Assembly: GCA_903897605.1 (NCBI GenBank)
Contig: CAIUCH010000001.1
Location: 1 to 64,000, forward strand
DNA: 64,000 nucleotides
Direction: 5' to 3'
From: an uncultured Alphaproteobacteria bacterium
Lineage (GTDB): Bacteria > Pseudomonadota > Alphaproteobacteria > Micropepsales > Micropepsaceae
Positions 1-8,668 of this stretch are shown in pieces (position 1 is the stretch's first letter; the number at the start of each line of letters is the position of its first letter). The notes below the pieces were generated by a model. The model was not told where the DNA came from. It saw nothing but the letters and a program-made list of their open reading frames with translations, and ran no database searches. Made by a program: the position numbers and the translations under genes.

Positions 1-39
1 AGGGCGGGCTGATCGCCGCCATCCATCAGTCGCTTCAAC

Positions 40-1611
40 TCATGTGGCGCCAATTTCCACGGCGACAAAACGCGAACCGCCTTGGCTCGAGGCAACCAGA
101 AGCAGCACGCTCTTGCGACCACCCTTCTGAGCTTCGGCAACGCTGGACTGCACTTCGGCGGGGGTATGAACCATGTGACCGCCAACACGCTGCACAACAT
201 CGCCGGCCTGCAGGCCCTTGTCGGCGGCATCGCTGTTGGGATCGACCTTGGTGATCAGGACACCGGCAGTGGTTTCTGCCAGATTGAAGGTCTTGCGCGC
301 ATCCGGCGTCAGCGACGCCAGGCCGAGGCCCATGGCATTGCCAGTGGCGGCTGGCCCGACCGGCAGATCGGGCGCGTTGGAGGCGACCTTATCATCCGGA
401 CGGTTACCGATCTCGGCCTTCAAGGTCTTGATCTGGCCCTGACGCGCGACGGTGAAGGTCGCGGTCTGGCCGGATGGCACCAGCGCCACCTTGCGGGTCA
501 GGTCGCGATTGTCTTCGACCGCAACGCCATTGATGGCGGTGACGATGTCGCCCTGCTCGAAGCCTGCCTTGGCAGCCGGCCCATTTGGCACCACATCGGC
601 GACCAGCGCGCCCTTGCTGTCCTTGATGCCCAGCGACGATGCGATCTCCGGCGTCACACTCTGGATGCTGACACCCAGCCAGCCGCGCGCCACATGGCCA
701 TGCGCCTGAAGCTGGCCGACGACATCATGAATGGTCGCGGCCGGAATGGCGAAGCCGATACCGACGCTGCCGCCCGATGGCGAGAAGATCATCGAATTCA
801 TGCCGATCACCTGGCCGCGCAGGTCGAAGGTCGGGCCACCGGAATTGCCGCGATTGATCGGCGCGTCGATCTGAATGAAGTCGTTATAGTTGCCCGCACC
901 AATGTCGCGGCCGATCGAGGAGACGATACCGGCGGTCACCGAATTGGAAAGGCCAAACGGATTGCCGACCGCAATGACCCAGTCGCCGACGCGCAGCTGG
1001 CGGTCGTCGCCAAATTCCACGGTGGGAAGCGGTTTGTCCGACTTGATCTTGAGCAGAGCGATGTCGGTGGCAGGATCGGTGCCCATCAGCTTGGCTTCAA
1101 AGCTGCGGCCGTCCGGCAGTTTGACGGTGATCTTCTTGCCATTGTCCACGACGTGATTGTTGGTGACGATCAAGCCCGCCTTATCGATGATGAAGCCCGA
1201 ACCGGCGCTGATCGCCTTGTGCGGCTTTTGCGGATGCTGCTGGTTGAACTGGTTGAACAGATCGCGGAACGGCGCGGGCAGGTTTTCCTGCTGATCGTCG
1301 CTGTCATTCTCGGTGGTCATGGTCTCCGAGGTGATGGTGACGACGGCGGGGCTGACCCTTTCGACCAGATCCGCGAAGCTGAAGGGCGAGGAATTTTCCA
1401 GCATGCGGGGGGCACGCGTGTCATTGGCGGCGAGCTGCACCGGCGCCGCGGTGGCGATATGGGTGGGCCGGGCCTGAGGCAGCAGCGCGAAGGCGCCAAG
1501 GCCAACCACCAGGATCGCGGCGGCGCTGCCCATCGCCAGTAGGCGGGCACGCGTGCGGCCAAGCGCCGATTGGGAAGGTTGTTGGGTATTGGGATTGTCG
1601 GTCTGCATCAT
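40..1611 (-). CDS. degP: Do/DegP-family periplasmic serine protease with two PDZ domains
   Basis: This is an envelope quality-control protease that degrades misfolded periplasmic proteins. Residues about 23-44 form a hydrophobic signal or anchor segment. The trypsin-like domain follows, with the triad visible as His153 (TNNHVV), Asp183 (ATDIALLKI) and Ser257 (GNSGGP). PDZ1 begins near residue 308 (GWLGVSIQ) and PDZ2 covers roughly the last 90 residues. At 523 aa the length is normal for the family. The start is the first of two adjacent ATG codons, preceded by a good AAGGAG ribosome site. It lies downstream of ccmEFH on the same strand, as in the rhizobial cycJKL-degP arrangement. DegP and DegQ cannot be told apart from sequence alone. 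Confidence 0.95.
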   Translation of the reverse strand: MMQTDNPNTQQPSQSALGRTRARLLAMGSAAAILVVGLGAFALLPQARPTHIATAAPVQLAANDTRAPRMLENSSPFSFADLVERVSPAVVTITSETMTTENDSDDQQENLPAPFRDLFNQFNQQHPQKPHKAISAGSGFIIDKAGLIVTNNHVVDNGKKITVKLPDGRSFEAKLMGTDPATDIALLKIKSDKPLPTVEFGDDRQLRVGDWVIAVGNPFGLSNSVTAGIVSSIGRDIGAGNYNDFIQIDAPINRGNSGGPTFDLRGQVIGMNSMIFSPSGGSVGIGFAIPAATIHDVVGQLQAHGHVARGWLGVSIQSVTPEIASSLGIKDSKGALVADVVPNGPAAKAGFEQGDIVTAINGVAVEDNRDLTRKVALVPSGQTATFTVARQGQIKTLKAEIGNRPDDKVASNAPDLPVGPAATGNAMGLGLASLTPDARKTFNLAETTAGVLITKVDPNSDAADKGLQAGDVVQRVGGHMVHTPAEVQSSVAEAQKGGRKSVLLLVASSQGGSRFVAVEIGAT

Positions 1612-1714
1612 GCGCTCCTTGAAGCCGGCGTCCGCCCCCGGAAGACCCCATGGGGAGGGTATACGCCCGAATTCTTACGGGTTTCTCACAAGTATATTAA
1701 AAAACGGACAGAAA

Positions 1715-2122
1715 TCACAAGGATTCCGATTCCGAGGGCTTGGCGCGACGGATGACCCAAACCGCCACTCCGCCCGCGCCGATCAATACCACGAACGGCG
1801 CCAGCCAGAGGAGATACGTATCGGGCTGAAGCGGTGGACGCATCAGGATGAAGTCGCCATAGCGGGACACCAGATAGGTCTTGATCTCGTCATCGCTTTT
1901 GCCGTCCGCGATCTGCTGGCGCACCAGATGGCGAAGATCCGCCGCCAAGCTGGCGCCGGATTCGTCGATACTTTCGCCTTGGCAGACCAGACAGCGCAAT
2001 TGCCGCTGCAGGGCGCGGGCGCGGGTCTCTGTCGCGGGATTGGAGAAAGTGTCGGCGACGGGCGCCGCGATCGCCGGCACCGAGGCGGCCAACAGCAGCA
2101 GCAAGAAAGCCAGACGCTTCAT
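1715..2122 (-). CDS. ccmH: Cytochrome c maturation protein CcmH (CycL)
   Basis: This periplasmic thiol-redox protein presents apocytochrome c to the heme-ligation complex. The N-terminus is a signal peptide (MKRLAFLLLLLAAS). The family signature LRCLVCQ follows, with the redox pair at Cys44 and Cys47. A C-terminal membrane anchor (near LLWLAPFVVLIGAGG) ends the protein, giving 135 aa, typical for short alphaproteobacterial CcmH. I chose the ATG at 2122 because it overlaps the ccmF stop as ATGA; a longer frame extends upstream but lies inside ccmF. No ccmG lies between ccmF and ccmH, so the thioredoxin partner must be elsewhere. Confidence 0.93.
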   Translation of the reverse strand: MKRLAFLLLLLAASVPAIAAPVADTFSNPATETRARALQRQLRCLVCQGESIDESGASLAADLRHLVRQQIADGKSDDEIKTYLVSRYGDFILMRPPLQPDTYLLWLAPFVVLIGAGGVAVWVIRRAKPSESESL

Positions 2123-4044
2123 TCGGCGGGCTGCACAGCAGGCGATGGCACGCCCAGCTTGACGCGCAGGCGTCCCCACAAGCTCAAGAATCCGCCCAGC
2201 GCCATCACCAGGGCGCCCAGCCAGATGAAAGGCGCCAGCGGACTGACATAGGCGCGAATGACCCAGCGGCCATTGCCGCGATCATCACCCAGCGCCAGAT
2301 AGAGATCGCGCAGGCCAGTGGTGCGAATGGCGGTGTCCGCGGTTTCCTGGCCTTCGGCGGGATAGACCCGCTTTTCCGGTTTCAGTATCGTCACCACGCG
2401 TCCATTGTCCATCAGCGCCAGCTGCGCCTGTGTCGCCTGGAAATTCGGACCCTGCACCTGTGTCACGCCATCGAAGCGCAACGTGTAAGGGCCCACCGTC
2501 ATGGTTTCGCCGGGCCCGACCACATCCAGCGCTTCGCTGCGCCAAAGCGTGGTGCCCGCCACGCCCATCAAGGTGACGCCCAGTCCCGCATGCGCCAGCG
2601 CGGCGGCGAAGGCGCTGGCGCGCGCGCCCTTGCGTCCGACGAAATCCAGGATGGAGGCGCCGATCAGCCAACCGGCCACCGCGAACGCCATCGCACCGGT
2701 CAAGGTGCGCGGACTGGCGATGGCGAGAACCGCAACGACGGCGACGCCGGCAAGCCCAAGCGCGGGCGCCAAGGCGCGAAAGCTGGATTTGAGATCGCCG
2801 CGCCGCCAGCCAAGTTTCGGCCCGAACGGCACCAGCAGCAGCAGCGCAAAAAAGATCGGTGCAAAGGTGAGCGCGTAGTAAGGCGGCCCGACAGAAATCT
2901 TCTGACCGGTGAGCGCATCCAGACCCAGCGGATAGAGCGTGCCGACAAAGACCGCGGCGCAGGCGCCCACCAGAAAGACATTGTTCAAAAGCAGCGCGCT
3001 CTCACGGCTCACCGGGTCGAACGAGGCGCCGCCCTGCAAGGTCTGCGCCCGCCAGGCGAACAATCCCAGCGCGCCGCCGATGGCGCAGAAGATCAGCACC
3101 ATGATGAAGAAACCGCGCGTGGGATCGGAGGCGAATGCATGCACCGAAGACAGCACGCCGGAGCGCACCAGAAAAGTTCCGATCAAGCTGAGGGAAAATC
3201 CGCCAATCGCCAGCAGCAAGGTCCAGGTCCGGAAGGCGCCGCTTTTTTCCGTCGCCAAGGCCGAATGCAGCAGGGCCGTCGCAATCAGCCAGGGCATTAG
3301 CGAGGCATTCTCCACCGGGTCCCAGAACCAGAAGCCGCCCCAGCCCAGTTCGTAATAGGCCCACCAACTTCCCAGCGCGATGCCGCAGGTGAGCGCGATC
3401 CAGGCGATCAGCATGAAAGGCCGCGCCGCGCGCGCCCAGCCTTCCTCGCCCACGATCAGGGCGGCGGCGGCATAGGAGAAAGAGGCGGAGAGACCGACAT
3501 AGCCCGCATAGAGCATGGGCGGATGGATGGCGAGGCCGGGATCCTGCAACAGGGGATTAAGACCCGCGCCTTCAAACGGCGCGGGATCCAAGCGCAGAAA
3601 TGGATTGGAGGTGAAGAGAATGAACAAAAGAAACGCCGAGCCCAGCAAGCCCTGCACGCCCAGCGCGGCGCTGGTAAGACGCGCGCCGCCACGTCCCAGC
3701 CACGCCACCGCGCCCGCATAGAGCGACAGCACCAAGACCCACAGCAGCATGGAGCCTTCGTGGTTACCCCACACGCCGGTGATCTTGTAGATCATCGGTT
3801 TCAAGGTGTGCGAATTGTTGGCGGCCAAGGCGACGGAGAAATCCGACGTCACGAACGCGGTCACCAAAGTGCCGAACGCCAGCACCACGAAGACCATCAT
3901 GCCCATGGTGGAAGCAGAGGCGACGCGGCGCGCCAATTCGATATTGGGCGCATCGCCGCGCGCGCCCAACAGACCCGCGACCGCCATCACCAGCGAGAGC
4001 GCCAGCGCCAAGCAGAGTGCGAGCTGGCCCAGCTCACCCAGCAT
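2119..4044 (-). CDS. ccmF: Heme lyase subunit CcmF (CycK)
   Basis: CcmF is the large integral membrane subunit that attaches heme from holo-CcmE to apocytochrome c. The 641-aa protein is hydrophobic throughout, with many membrane segments. The tryptophan-rich WWD signature is clear near residue 230-260 (WGGFWFWDPVENASLMPW), and histidines in periplasmic loops (for example near VHAFASDP) fit the heme-ligand positions of the family. The start ATG directly abuts the ccmE stop and the stop overlaps the ccmH start, so the three genes form one operon with translational coupling. Length and motifs match typical CcmF with no sign of damage. Confidence 0.96.
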   Translation of the reverse strand: MLGELGQLALCLALALSLVMAVAGLLGARGDAPNIELARRVASASTMGMMVFVVLAFGTLVTAFVTSDFSVALAANNSHTLKPMIYKITGVWGNHEGSMLLWVLVLSLYAGAVAWLGRGGARLTSAALGVQGLLGSAFLLFILFTSNPFLRLDPAPFEGAGLNPLLQDPGLAIHPPMLYAGYVGLSASFSYAAAALIVGEEGWARAARPFMLIAWIALTCGIALGSWWAYYELGWGGFWFWDPVENASLMPWLIATALLHSALATEKSGAFRTWTLLLAIGGFSLSLIGTFLVRSGVLSSVHAFASDPTRGFFIMVLIFCAIGGALGLFAWRAQTLQGGASFDPVSRESALLLNNVFLVGACAAVFVGTLYPLGLDALTGQKISVGPPYYALTFAPIFFALLLLVPFGPKLGWRRGDLKSSFRALAPALGLAGVAVVAVLAIASPRTLTGAMAFAVAGWLIGASILDFVGRKGARASAFAAALAHAGLGVTLMGVAGTTLWRSEALDVVGPGETMTVGPYTLRFDGVTQVQGPNFQATQAQLALMDNGRVVTILKPEKRVYPAEGQETADTAIRTTGLRDLYLALGDDRGNGRWVIRAYVSPLAPFIWLGALVMALGGFLSLWGRLRVKLGVPSPAVQPAE

Positions 4045-4485
4045 CTATTCGCCTTCTTTCCAGCGGCCGGAGCGCTTCAGCGCCGCCACCACTTCGGGCG
4101 GCATATATTTCTCGTCATGCTTGGCCAGCACTTCGGTGGCGGCGAATGTGCCATTGGTACTGAGTGCGCCGGTCGCCACCACGCCCTGGCCTTCGCGGAA
4201 CAGGGCAGGCAATACGCCGTCGAATTCCACCGGCACCGCGCGGGCGCCGTCGGTCACGACAAAGCGCACATCCGCGCCGGCACCGTGACGCAGGCTGGCT
4301 TTCTCCACCAGCCCGCCAATGCGGAAGGCGACGCCAGGTTCGACATGTTTGGCGGCCAGGTCGCTGGGGCTGTAGAAATAAAGAACATTGTTGCCCAGCT
4401 CATAAATGATCGCCACGGCCAGCACCGTGCCCGCCACGACCACGGCGGCGGCAAAATAAAGACGGCGGCGTTTCTTGGCGTTCAT
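4045..4485 (-). CDS. ccmE: Heme chaperone CcmE (CycJ)
   Basis: CcmE is a membrane-anchored periplasmic chaperone that binds heme covalently and hands it to CcmF. A basic N-terminus (MNAKKRRR) precedes one membrane segment at residues 10-28. A small beta-barrel (OB-fold) domain follows. The heme-binding motif is visible as His123 with Tyr127 (KHDEKYMPP), matching the family HDE-x-Y signature. Length is 146 aa, normal. It is the first recognised maturation gene of the operon; a ccmI/cycH gene, usual in rhizobia at this place, is absent and a short unknown gene lies upstream instead. Confidence 0.95.
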   Translation of the reverse strand: MNAKKRRRLYFAAAVVVAGTVLAVAIIYELGNNVLYFYSPSDLAAKHVEPGVAFRIGGLVEKASLRHGAGADVRFVVTDGARAVPVEFDGVLPALFREGQGVVATGALSTNGTFAATEVLAKHDEKYMPPEVVAALKRSGRWKEGE

Positions 4486-4491
4486 GTTCGC

Positions 4492-4833
4492 CTAATGGCC
4501 ATTCTGGCGCAGAATTTCATTCGCCAGGCCGGTTTCATAGCCCAGGCCTTCGGGCGTCAATGCGATCTGATGCGGCCATTCCGACTTGATCATGCCTTTG
4601 CGGGTCAGCGCGTGCCAAACCGCCTGATTCTCCAGCCCGGTGGCGTCGCGGCCCGAGACCATGGCGTCACCCAGATGAAAATGATCGCCATGGGCGTGGG
4701 GAAATTGGGTGATGAGGACATCGCCATTGGGCAATGCGCTGGCCGCCCCCGGAATACGCACAATCGCCTGCAGCAGGGTCAGTGTGCGCAACTGCAGCGG
4801 ATTGAGCTTGGCGGGATTGTGTTTCGGCGGCAT
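4492..4833 (-). CDS. Hypothetical protein upstream of ccmE
   Basis: I do not recognise this 113-aa protein. It has no signal peptide or membrane segment and looks cytosolic. It contains a basic, leucine-rich start (MPPKHNPAKLNPLQLRTLTL), a histidine-rich middle (FPHAHGDHFHLG) and a C-terminal half that resembles a short winged-helix-like segment by its spacing of hydrophobics. The start at 4833 is preferred over a longer frame to 4887 because an AGGT-containing ribosome site precedes it. Only six bases separate it from ccmE, so it is probably the first gene of the ccm operon. The His cluster could bind a metal, but that is speculation. Confidence 0.7.
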   Translation of the reverse strand: MPPKHNPAKLNPLQLRTLTLLQAIVRIPGAASALPNGDVLITQFPHAHGDHFHLGDAMVSGRDATGLENQAVWHALTRKGMIKSEWPHQIALTPEGLGYETGLANEILRQNGH

Positions 4834-4903
4834 CGGTGACCTGAAAAGAGGAACGGCCGGACCATACAGCCCGGCCGCTCCCGACAAAAGAAGTCAGATC
4901 GTC

Positions 4904-5608
4904 CTAGCGGTGCCGGCCCCCGAACCCATGGCCGCCGCCGAACCCATGGCCACCGCCGAACCCAAAGCCGAACGAGATGCCCGGCCCGTAATAGGGATAA
5001 TAAGGATAGGGATACGGCCCATAGCCATAATAATAGGGCGGCGGGCCATAGGCGCCCGGCGGATAAGCGCCTGGAGGCGGTGGCGGGCCATAACCGCCCG
5101 CGTAATCGGCCTCGTCCGGACCGTTATCGGCCTCGCCCATGCAGGCATAATAGGCCGACGCATAATTGCGCTCGACATCGCTAGCCGCCCGGCGGGCATT
5201 GTCGGCCCCGACGGCGGTGCCGCCGATCAGTCCGGCACCGGCGCCGATCGCAGCGCCCGCGCCGGCATTGCCCGCTGCAGCGCCAATGGCGGCGCCCAGG
5301 GCAGCGCCACCCAAGGTTCCAAGGACGGTGCCGTTGGTCTGTTCATGGCTGGCCGCCTGGCCCGGGGTGACATAGCCGGTACGCGCCGCGGCATCGCGGC
5401 GGCAGAACAAGTCGCGCGACCGTTGATCCTGTGCGTTGGGGGGCGGACCGTAGTTCGGACCGTAGTTCGGATTATTGTACGAACCCCCATTCGCGTTGGG
5501 ACCGGACAATTGTGCCGGCGGCGCGTTGGGGCCGTCGGCTGGCTGGGCGACCGCGGCGGCGCTCATCAGCGCCAAGGTCAACGCGGCCAAACTGGTTGTA
5601 CGAATCAT
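4904..5608 (-). CDS. Secreted glycine-zipper protein with Pro/Tyr/Gly-rich tail
   Basis: This is a probable envelope-associated protein of 234 aa. A signal peptide ends at about AVAQ (residue 22). The middle (about residues 96-135) is a glycine zipper of repeated GxxxG (for example GTLGGAALGAAIGAAAG), as in outer-membrane glycine-zipper proteins. The C-terminus is Pro/Tyr-rich (PPYYYGYGPYPYPYY) and ends in GFGGGHGFGG repeats. The only cysteines are in DLFCRRD and YACMGE, which could form a disulfide. The ATG at 5608 has a GAGG ribosome site. A shared direct-repeat operator lies 107 bases upstream, suggesting control with two other envelope genes in the window. Confidence 0.85.
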   Translation of the reverse strand: MIRTTSLAALTLALMSAAAVAQPADGPNAPPAQLSGPNANGGSYNNPNYGPNYGPPPNAQDQRSRDLFCRRDAAARTGYVTPGQAASHEQTNGTVLGTLGGAALGAAIGAAAGNAGAGAAIGAGAGLIGGTAVGADNARRAASDVERNYASAYYACMGEADNGPDEADYAGGYGPPPPPGAYPPGAYGPPPYYYGYGPYPYPYYPYYGPGISFGFGFGGGHGFGGGHGFGGRHR

Positions 5609-5714
5609 GGCATCGCCTCTCAGGAATTACCCTTCCAGATAACGCCAGTGTGCGTCTCTTCAAGTTGCAACCGCAAGGATGAAAATTTCAAAAGTTTCGC
5701 GGAATCCCCGGCCC

Positions 5715-5732
5715 GTTCATCCTGCGTTCAGG
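5715..5732. promoter_or_regulatory. Candidate OmpR-type response-regulator box (site 1)
   Basis: GTTCA occurs at 5715 and again at 5726, an 11-bp period like PhoP-type boxes. Read toward the glycine-zipper gene it is CCTGAACGCAGGATGAAC. The site at 17745-17762 reads CCTGAACGCAGCATGAAT, which is 16 of 18 identical and in the same orientation relative to its gene. Confidence 0.55.
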
Positions 5733-5781
5733 TGTGCGAACTTCTGATGTGACCGCAATCTTGACGCAGTTGCAGGTCCGT

Positions 5782-5853
5782 CTCCCCTTTGCGCGAAGCG
5801 CTGAAAGGGGAGGTGCCCGCAGCTGGCTCTCGAGCCAGCGAAGGGCGGAGGGG
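5782..5853 (-). repeat. Structured intergenic repeat, family B, copy 1
   Basis: The element starts CCCCTCCGCCC, has a central hairpin GCTGGCT-CGAG-AGCCAGC, then GGGCACCTCCCC and a closing GGGGAG arm. It matches copies at 12576-12652 and 54617-54687 in architecture, but the central stem differs in sequence while staying fully paired. It lies downstream of the 457-aa gene and upstream of the glycine-zipper gene. Its inverted orientation is judged from the asymmetric flanks. Confidence 0.75.
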
Positions 5854-5860
5854 ATGAAGT

Positions 5861-7234
5861 TTAAGCCGCGGCGGACTGGGCCGCGCGGGTACGCCGGCGG
5901 ACAAGTTCCGCTTCCTCAAGGCCAAAGATGAAAGCAGCAAGTTCGGCGCAATAAAGCAGCTGCGACTCGACCGTCGCGCGCTTTTCGGCATTGCAACCTT
6001 TGTATTCGCGTACAGCGTCTTCGATATAACGGCGCAAATGATTGGAAATGTCGTCGAAGGCGGTTTTCTGCTTGGCAGCAAATGATCCGGCGGCAGCGGA
6101 ATTGCGTGTCCCCGCCACCAGCCGCGCATAATTGAGTCCCATGGCGCGCTTGTCGGCCGGGGTCAGCTTGCTGAAGTCGCCGGAGCCTTTGTGCATCGGC
6201 AATGCCCCGCTGAATTCCTTGGCGGCGCGATCCATGAAGCCTTCCATCACGTCGCCGATGGCGGTGCGGTCTTTCAAAAGCCGCTGGCCCCATTCGCCGT
6301 CGCGCCGCACTTCCAGCTCCTTGACCACGGCGCTGGAAAGGTCGGCGAAGTTGCCGACTTGCGCCATCAAGGTCTCCGCATCGAACAGCGGATGGCGGGT
6401 CGCCATGATCGTGACCTTCAGGGCATCCATGCGCGCGAACAGGATTTCACCGATCAGGCCCATATCGGTCTTGGAAATCAGCGCGTCATTGGTTTGGCGC
6501 GACACCATCAGCGGCAGGCGCAATGCCTCGCATGGATGCTGCAACCGGTTCATCGCCACCACGGCGACAAAGGGCGCGACATCGGGATTGCGTACGATCA
6601 GCGCGTCATAGCTTTCGCGCAATTGCCACAGAATATCCTCGGTCAGATGTGCCAGGGGCTTGGGCAGCCGTTCCTGGATTTTCACCATCTCCGCGCCTTC
6701 GAGCAGCAGCAGCGCCATCTCGCGCGCATCCGAGATTTCGTCCCCGCTCATTCTTTTTTTCGCGGCGGCGATCCCCGCATCGCTCGCCAGCGCCTGGAGC
6801 ATCGCCGCGCCTGCCTTGGCCCAGTAGGGCCGCGCCAAAATCTTCGCCTGGTCCAGCTTGCCCGACAGGATCAAGGCCTTGGCGTCGCGAAAATAGACTT
6901 GCGATTCATTCGCCAGCAGATCGCTGCTCAGCCAAGCCCAGACCGGCACCACACTGCTGCGTACGATGACGGCTTTTTGCTTGCCCTTGCGCGATTCCGA
7001 AACCAGCAGGTCCGCGAACGGTTGGCAGAACAGCCGAAGCGGCGTCTGGGTGCGGCTGGAATGGAGTAGCGAGGCCCGCAGACCGGCCAGAATGACGTCA
7101 TGGGGTAAACCATGACCGTCCATCAGGCGGTCCATCTCGACAGCTTGGGCAAGCTTGCTTGCAGCCGCTTCAGGCAGACGCCCCAGGAAATTCTGCAGCA
7201 GGCCGGCTTTTTCGTCGGTCAAATTCTTACTCAA
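5861..7234 (-). CDS. Unrecognised 457-aa cytosolic protein
   Basis: I do not recognise the family. The protein has no signal peptide or membrane segment and appears mostly alpha-helical. Repeated helical pairs with a DxxV/xAL pattern (around MLQALASDAG, EDILWQLRESYDAL and SKTDMGLIGEILFARMDAL) suggest an alpha-alpha superhelix of the kind seen in DUF2336-type proteins, but this is only resemblance. The C-terminus is basic (RRRTRAAQSAAA). The likely start is TTG at 7234, since no ATG occurs before residue 33; no clear ribosome site precedes it. It is followed by family B repeat copy 1 and is separated by 57 bases from the histidine kinase stop. Confidence 0.75.
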   Translation of the reverse strand: MSKNLTDEKAGLLQNFLGRLPEAAASKLAQAVEMDRLMDGHGLPHDVILAGLRASLLHSSRTQTPLRLFCQPFADLLVSESRKGKQKAVIVRSSVVPVWAWLSSDLLANESQVYFRDAKALILSGKLDQAKILARPYWAKAGAAMLQALASDAGIAAAKKRMSGDEISDAREMALLLLEGAEMVKIQERLPKPLAHLTEDILWQLRESYDALIVRNPDVAPFVAVVAMNRLQHPCEALRLPLMVSRQTNDALISKTDMGLIGEILFARMDALKVTIMATRHPLFDAETLMAQVGNFADLSSAVVKELEVRRDGEWGQRLLKDRTAIGDVMEGFMDRAAKEFSGALPMHKGSGDFSKLTPADKRAMGLNYARLVAGTRNSAAAGSFAAKQKTAFDDISNHLRRYIEDAVREYKGCNAEKRATVESQLLYCAELAAFIFGLEEAELVRRRTRAAQSAAA

Positions 7235-7291
7235 CGCAGGCAGTTTCGCCTGTTCACACTAGCGGTAACGTCGTTAACGCAGCCTTGCGGA

Positions 7292-8668
7292 TCACTGGAT
7301 GGCGGGCAGGGTCAGACGGGCTTCAAGCCCCCCCAGCGCAGAGGCATCCAGCCCCAGAAAACCCCCATAAAGCTTGGAAATATCCCGCACGATGGCCAAC
7401 CCCAGGCCCGAGCCCGGCACGCTTTCGTCCAGCCTTTCGCCCCTGTTCCCCACCCGGGCCCGATCTTCGGGGCTGAGGCCGGGGCCGTCATCCTCCACCG
7501 TCAGGATGACGCGTGCACCGTCACGCAAGGCCTTCACCCTGACCCGCGCCTTGGCCCATTTGCAGGCATTGTCCATCAGGTTGCCCGCCATCTCTTCCAG
7601 GTCCTGGCGCTCGCCGCGGAAATAAAGTTCGGCCGGACAATCCCAATCGACGGTGATGGCGCGCTCGGCATGGATGCGAGTGAGCACGCGGGCAAGATCG
7701 GACAAAACCGGATCCACCGGCGTACGATTGCCCAGCACATTGATGCTGCCGGCGGCGCGGGCGCGCGCAAGATAATGATCTACCTGACGGCGCATGGTGT
7801 CGACCTGACGGCGCACCTGATCCGACAAAGGCCCGGGCTCCGCCTCCGCTTCGCTCGCCAACACGCTCAGTGGCGTCTTGAGAAAATGTGCGAGATTCGA
7901 CACATGGGTGCGGGCGCGGCCCACCACTTCGTTGCTATGTTCGATCAGGGAATTGAGTTCGGCGGCCAATGGCGCGATCTCGGCGGGAAATTTCCCTTCC
8001 AGATGCTGGGCGCTACCGTCACGGATGCGGGCCAAGGCATCCTTGAGACGGCGCAGCGGCAACAGGCCGACCCGCACCTGCAGGAACACGGCCGCGACAA
8101 GACCAAACCCCAGAAGCACAAATGACCAGATCAAGGTGCCGTCGAAGGCGGCGCTTTCCGCATCCACGGTCTGCAGATTGCCGGCCACCATGAAAATATA
8201 GGCGCGGGTGTCGCTGGGTTGCGGCGTGGCGCTGATGGGAAATTCCACCCGGCGCGATAGAACCCGAAGGTCCTGATTCTCCGGTCCGGTGGCGAAGCCA
8301 TAACTGATCGCGCCGCGTTTGACATTGCCGGTGACGCGCAGCACCTGGTCGAACAGCGAACGCGAGATCTGCCCGCCCTGCCCCGTCACCGGCTTGATCT
8401 GATAATAAAGCCCGGAATAGACGCGATCGAATTGGTGATTGACGAAGCGGTCCTGCAGGATGACGCCGCCTTCCGGATCGGGCTCGGCCGCGGCGATCAG
8501 CCCATCCATGTCGACGGCGAGCCGGGCGTCGAAACTGTCCTCGGCGGCATTGCGGAAAGCATTGGACAGGACCACCCCGCCCGCGATCAGGCCAAGCGTG
8601 GTCCAGATCGCCGCCGCCGCGATCAGGCGCGCGGCGAGCGAGTTAAGCCGGAAGATGGCTGGTCCCAA
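7292..8668 (-). CDS. Sensor histidine kinase of OmpR-type two-component system
   Basis: This inner-membrane kinase phosphorylates the regulator encoded just upstream. Membrane segments lie at about residues 12-36 and 178-198 and enclose a periplasmic sensor domain of about 140 residues. A HAMP-like linker follows, then the H-box with His261 (LAHFLKTPL), N-box (NLMDNACKWAK), G1 (DDGPGL) and G2 (GSGLGLAIV). The form resembles PhoQ/QseC-type kinases. The start is a TTG inside the regulator gene, giving a 26-base overlap; no ATG or GTG fits the N-terminal membrane segment. Overlap implies translational coupling. The stimulus is unknown; an envelope signal is inferred from the PepSY-like neighbour. 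Confidence 0.92.
   Translation of the reverse strand: MGPAIFRLNSLAARLIAAAAIWTTLGLIAGGVVLSNAFRNAAEDSFDARLAVDMDGLIAAAEPDPEGGVILQDRFVNHQFDRVYSGLYYQIKPVTGQGGQISRSLFDQVLRVTGNVKRGAISYGFATGPENQDLRVLSRRVEFPISATPQPSDTRAYIFMVAGNLQTVDAESAAFDGTLIWSFVLLGFGLVAAVFLQVRVGLLPLRRLKDALARIRDGSAQHLEGKFPAEIAPLAAELNSLIEHSNEVVGRARTHVSNLAHFLKTPLSVLASEAEAEPGPLSDQVRRQVDTMRRQVDHYLARARAAGSINVLGNRTPVDPVLSDLARVLTRIHAERAITVDWDCPAELYFRGERQDLEEMAGNLMDNACKWAKARVRVKALRDGARVILTVEDDGPGLSPEDRARVGNRGERLDESVPGSGLGLAIVRDISKLYGGFLGLDASALGGLEARLTLPAIQ

Noticed and set aside
1-38. Possible start of another minus-strand gene (TTG at 38, reading MKRLMDGGDQPA) running off the left edge.
   Set aside because: Only about 12 codons are visible, the start is TTG and no family can be recognised; the gene position after degP makes it plausible but not supportable.
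82-1542. Long plus-strand open frame antisense to degP.
   Set aside because: It is Arg/Gly/Asp-rich shadow coding caused by high GC in the third codon position; degP shows complete motifs on the other strand.
7241-7291. CtrA-like site in GTAACGTCGTTAACG upstream of the 457-aa gene.
   Set aside because: The two half-sites have the wrong spacing and only one complete TTAA, so it falls below what I would call a box.
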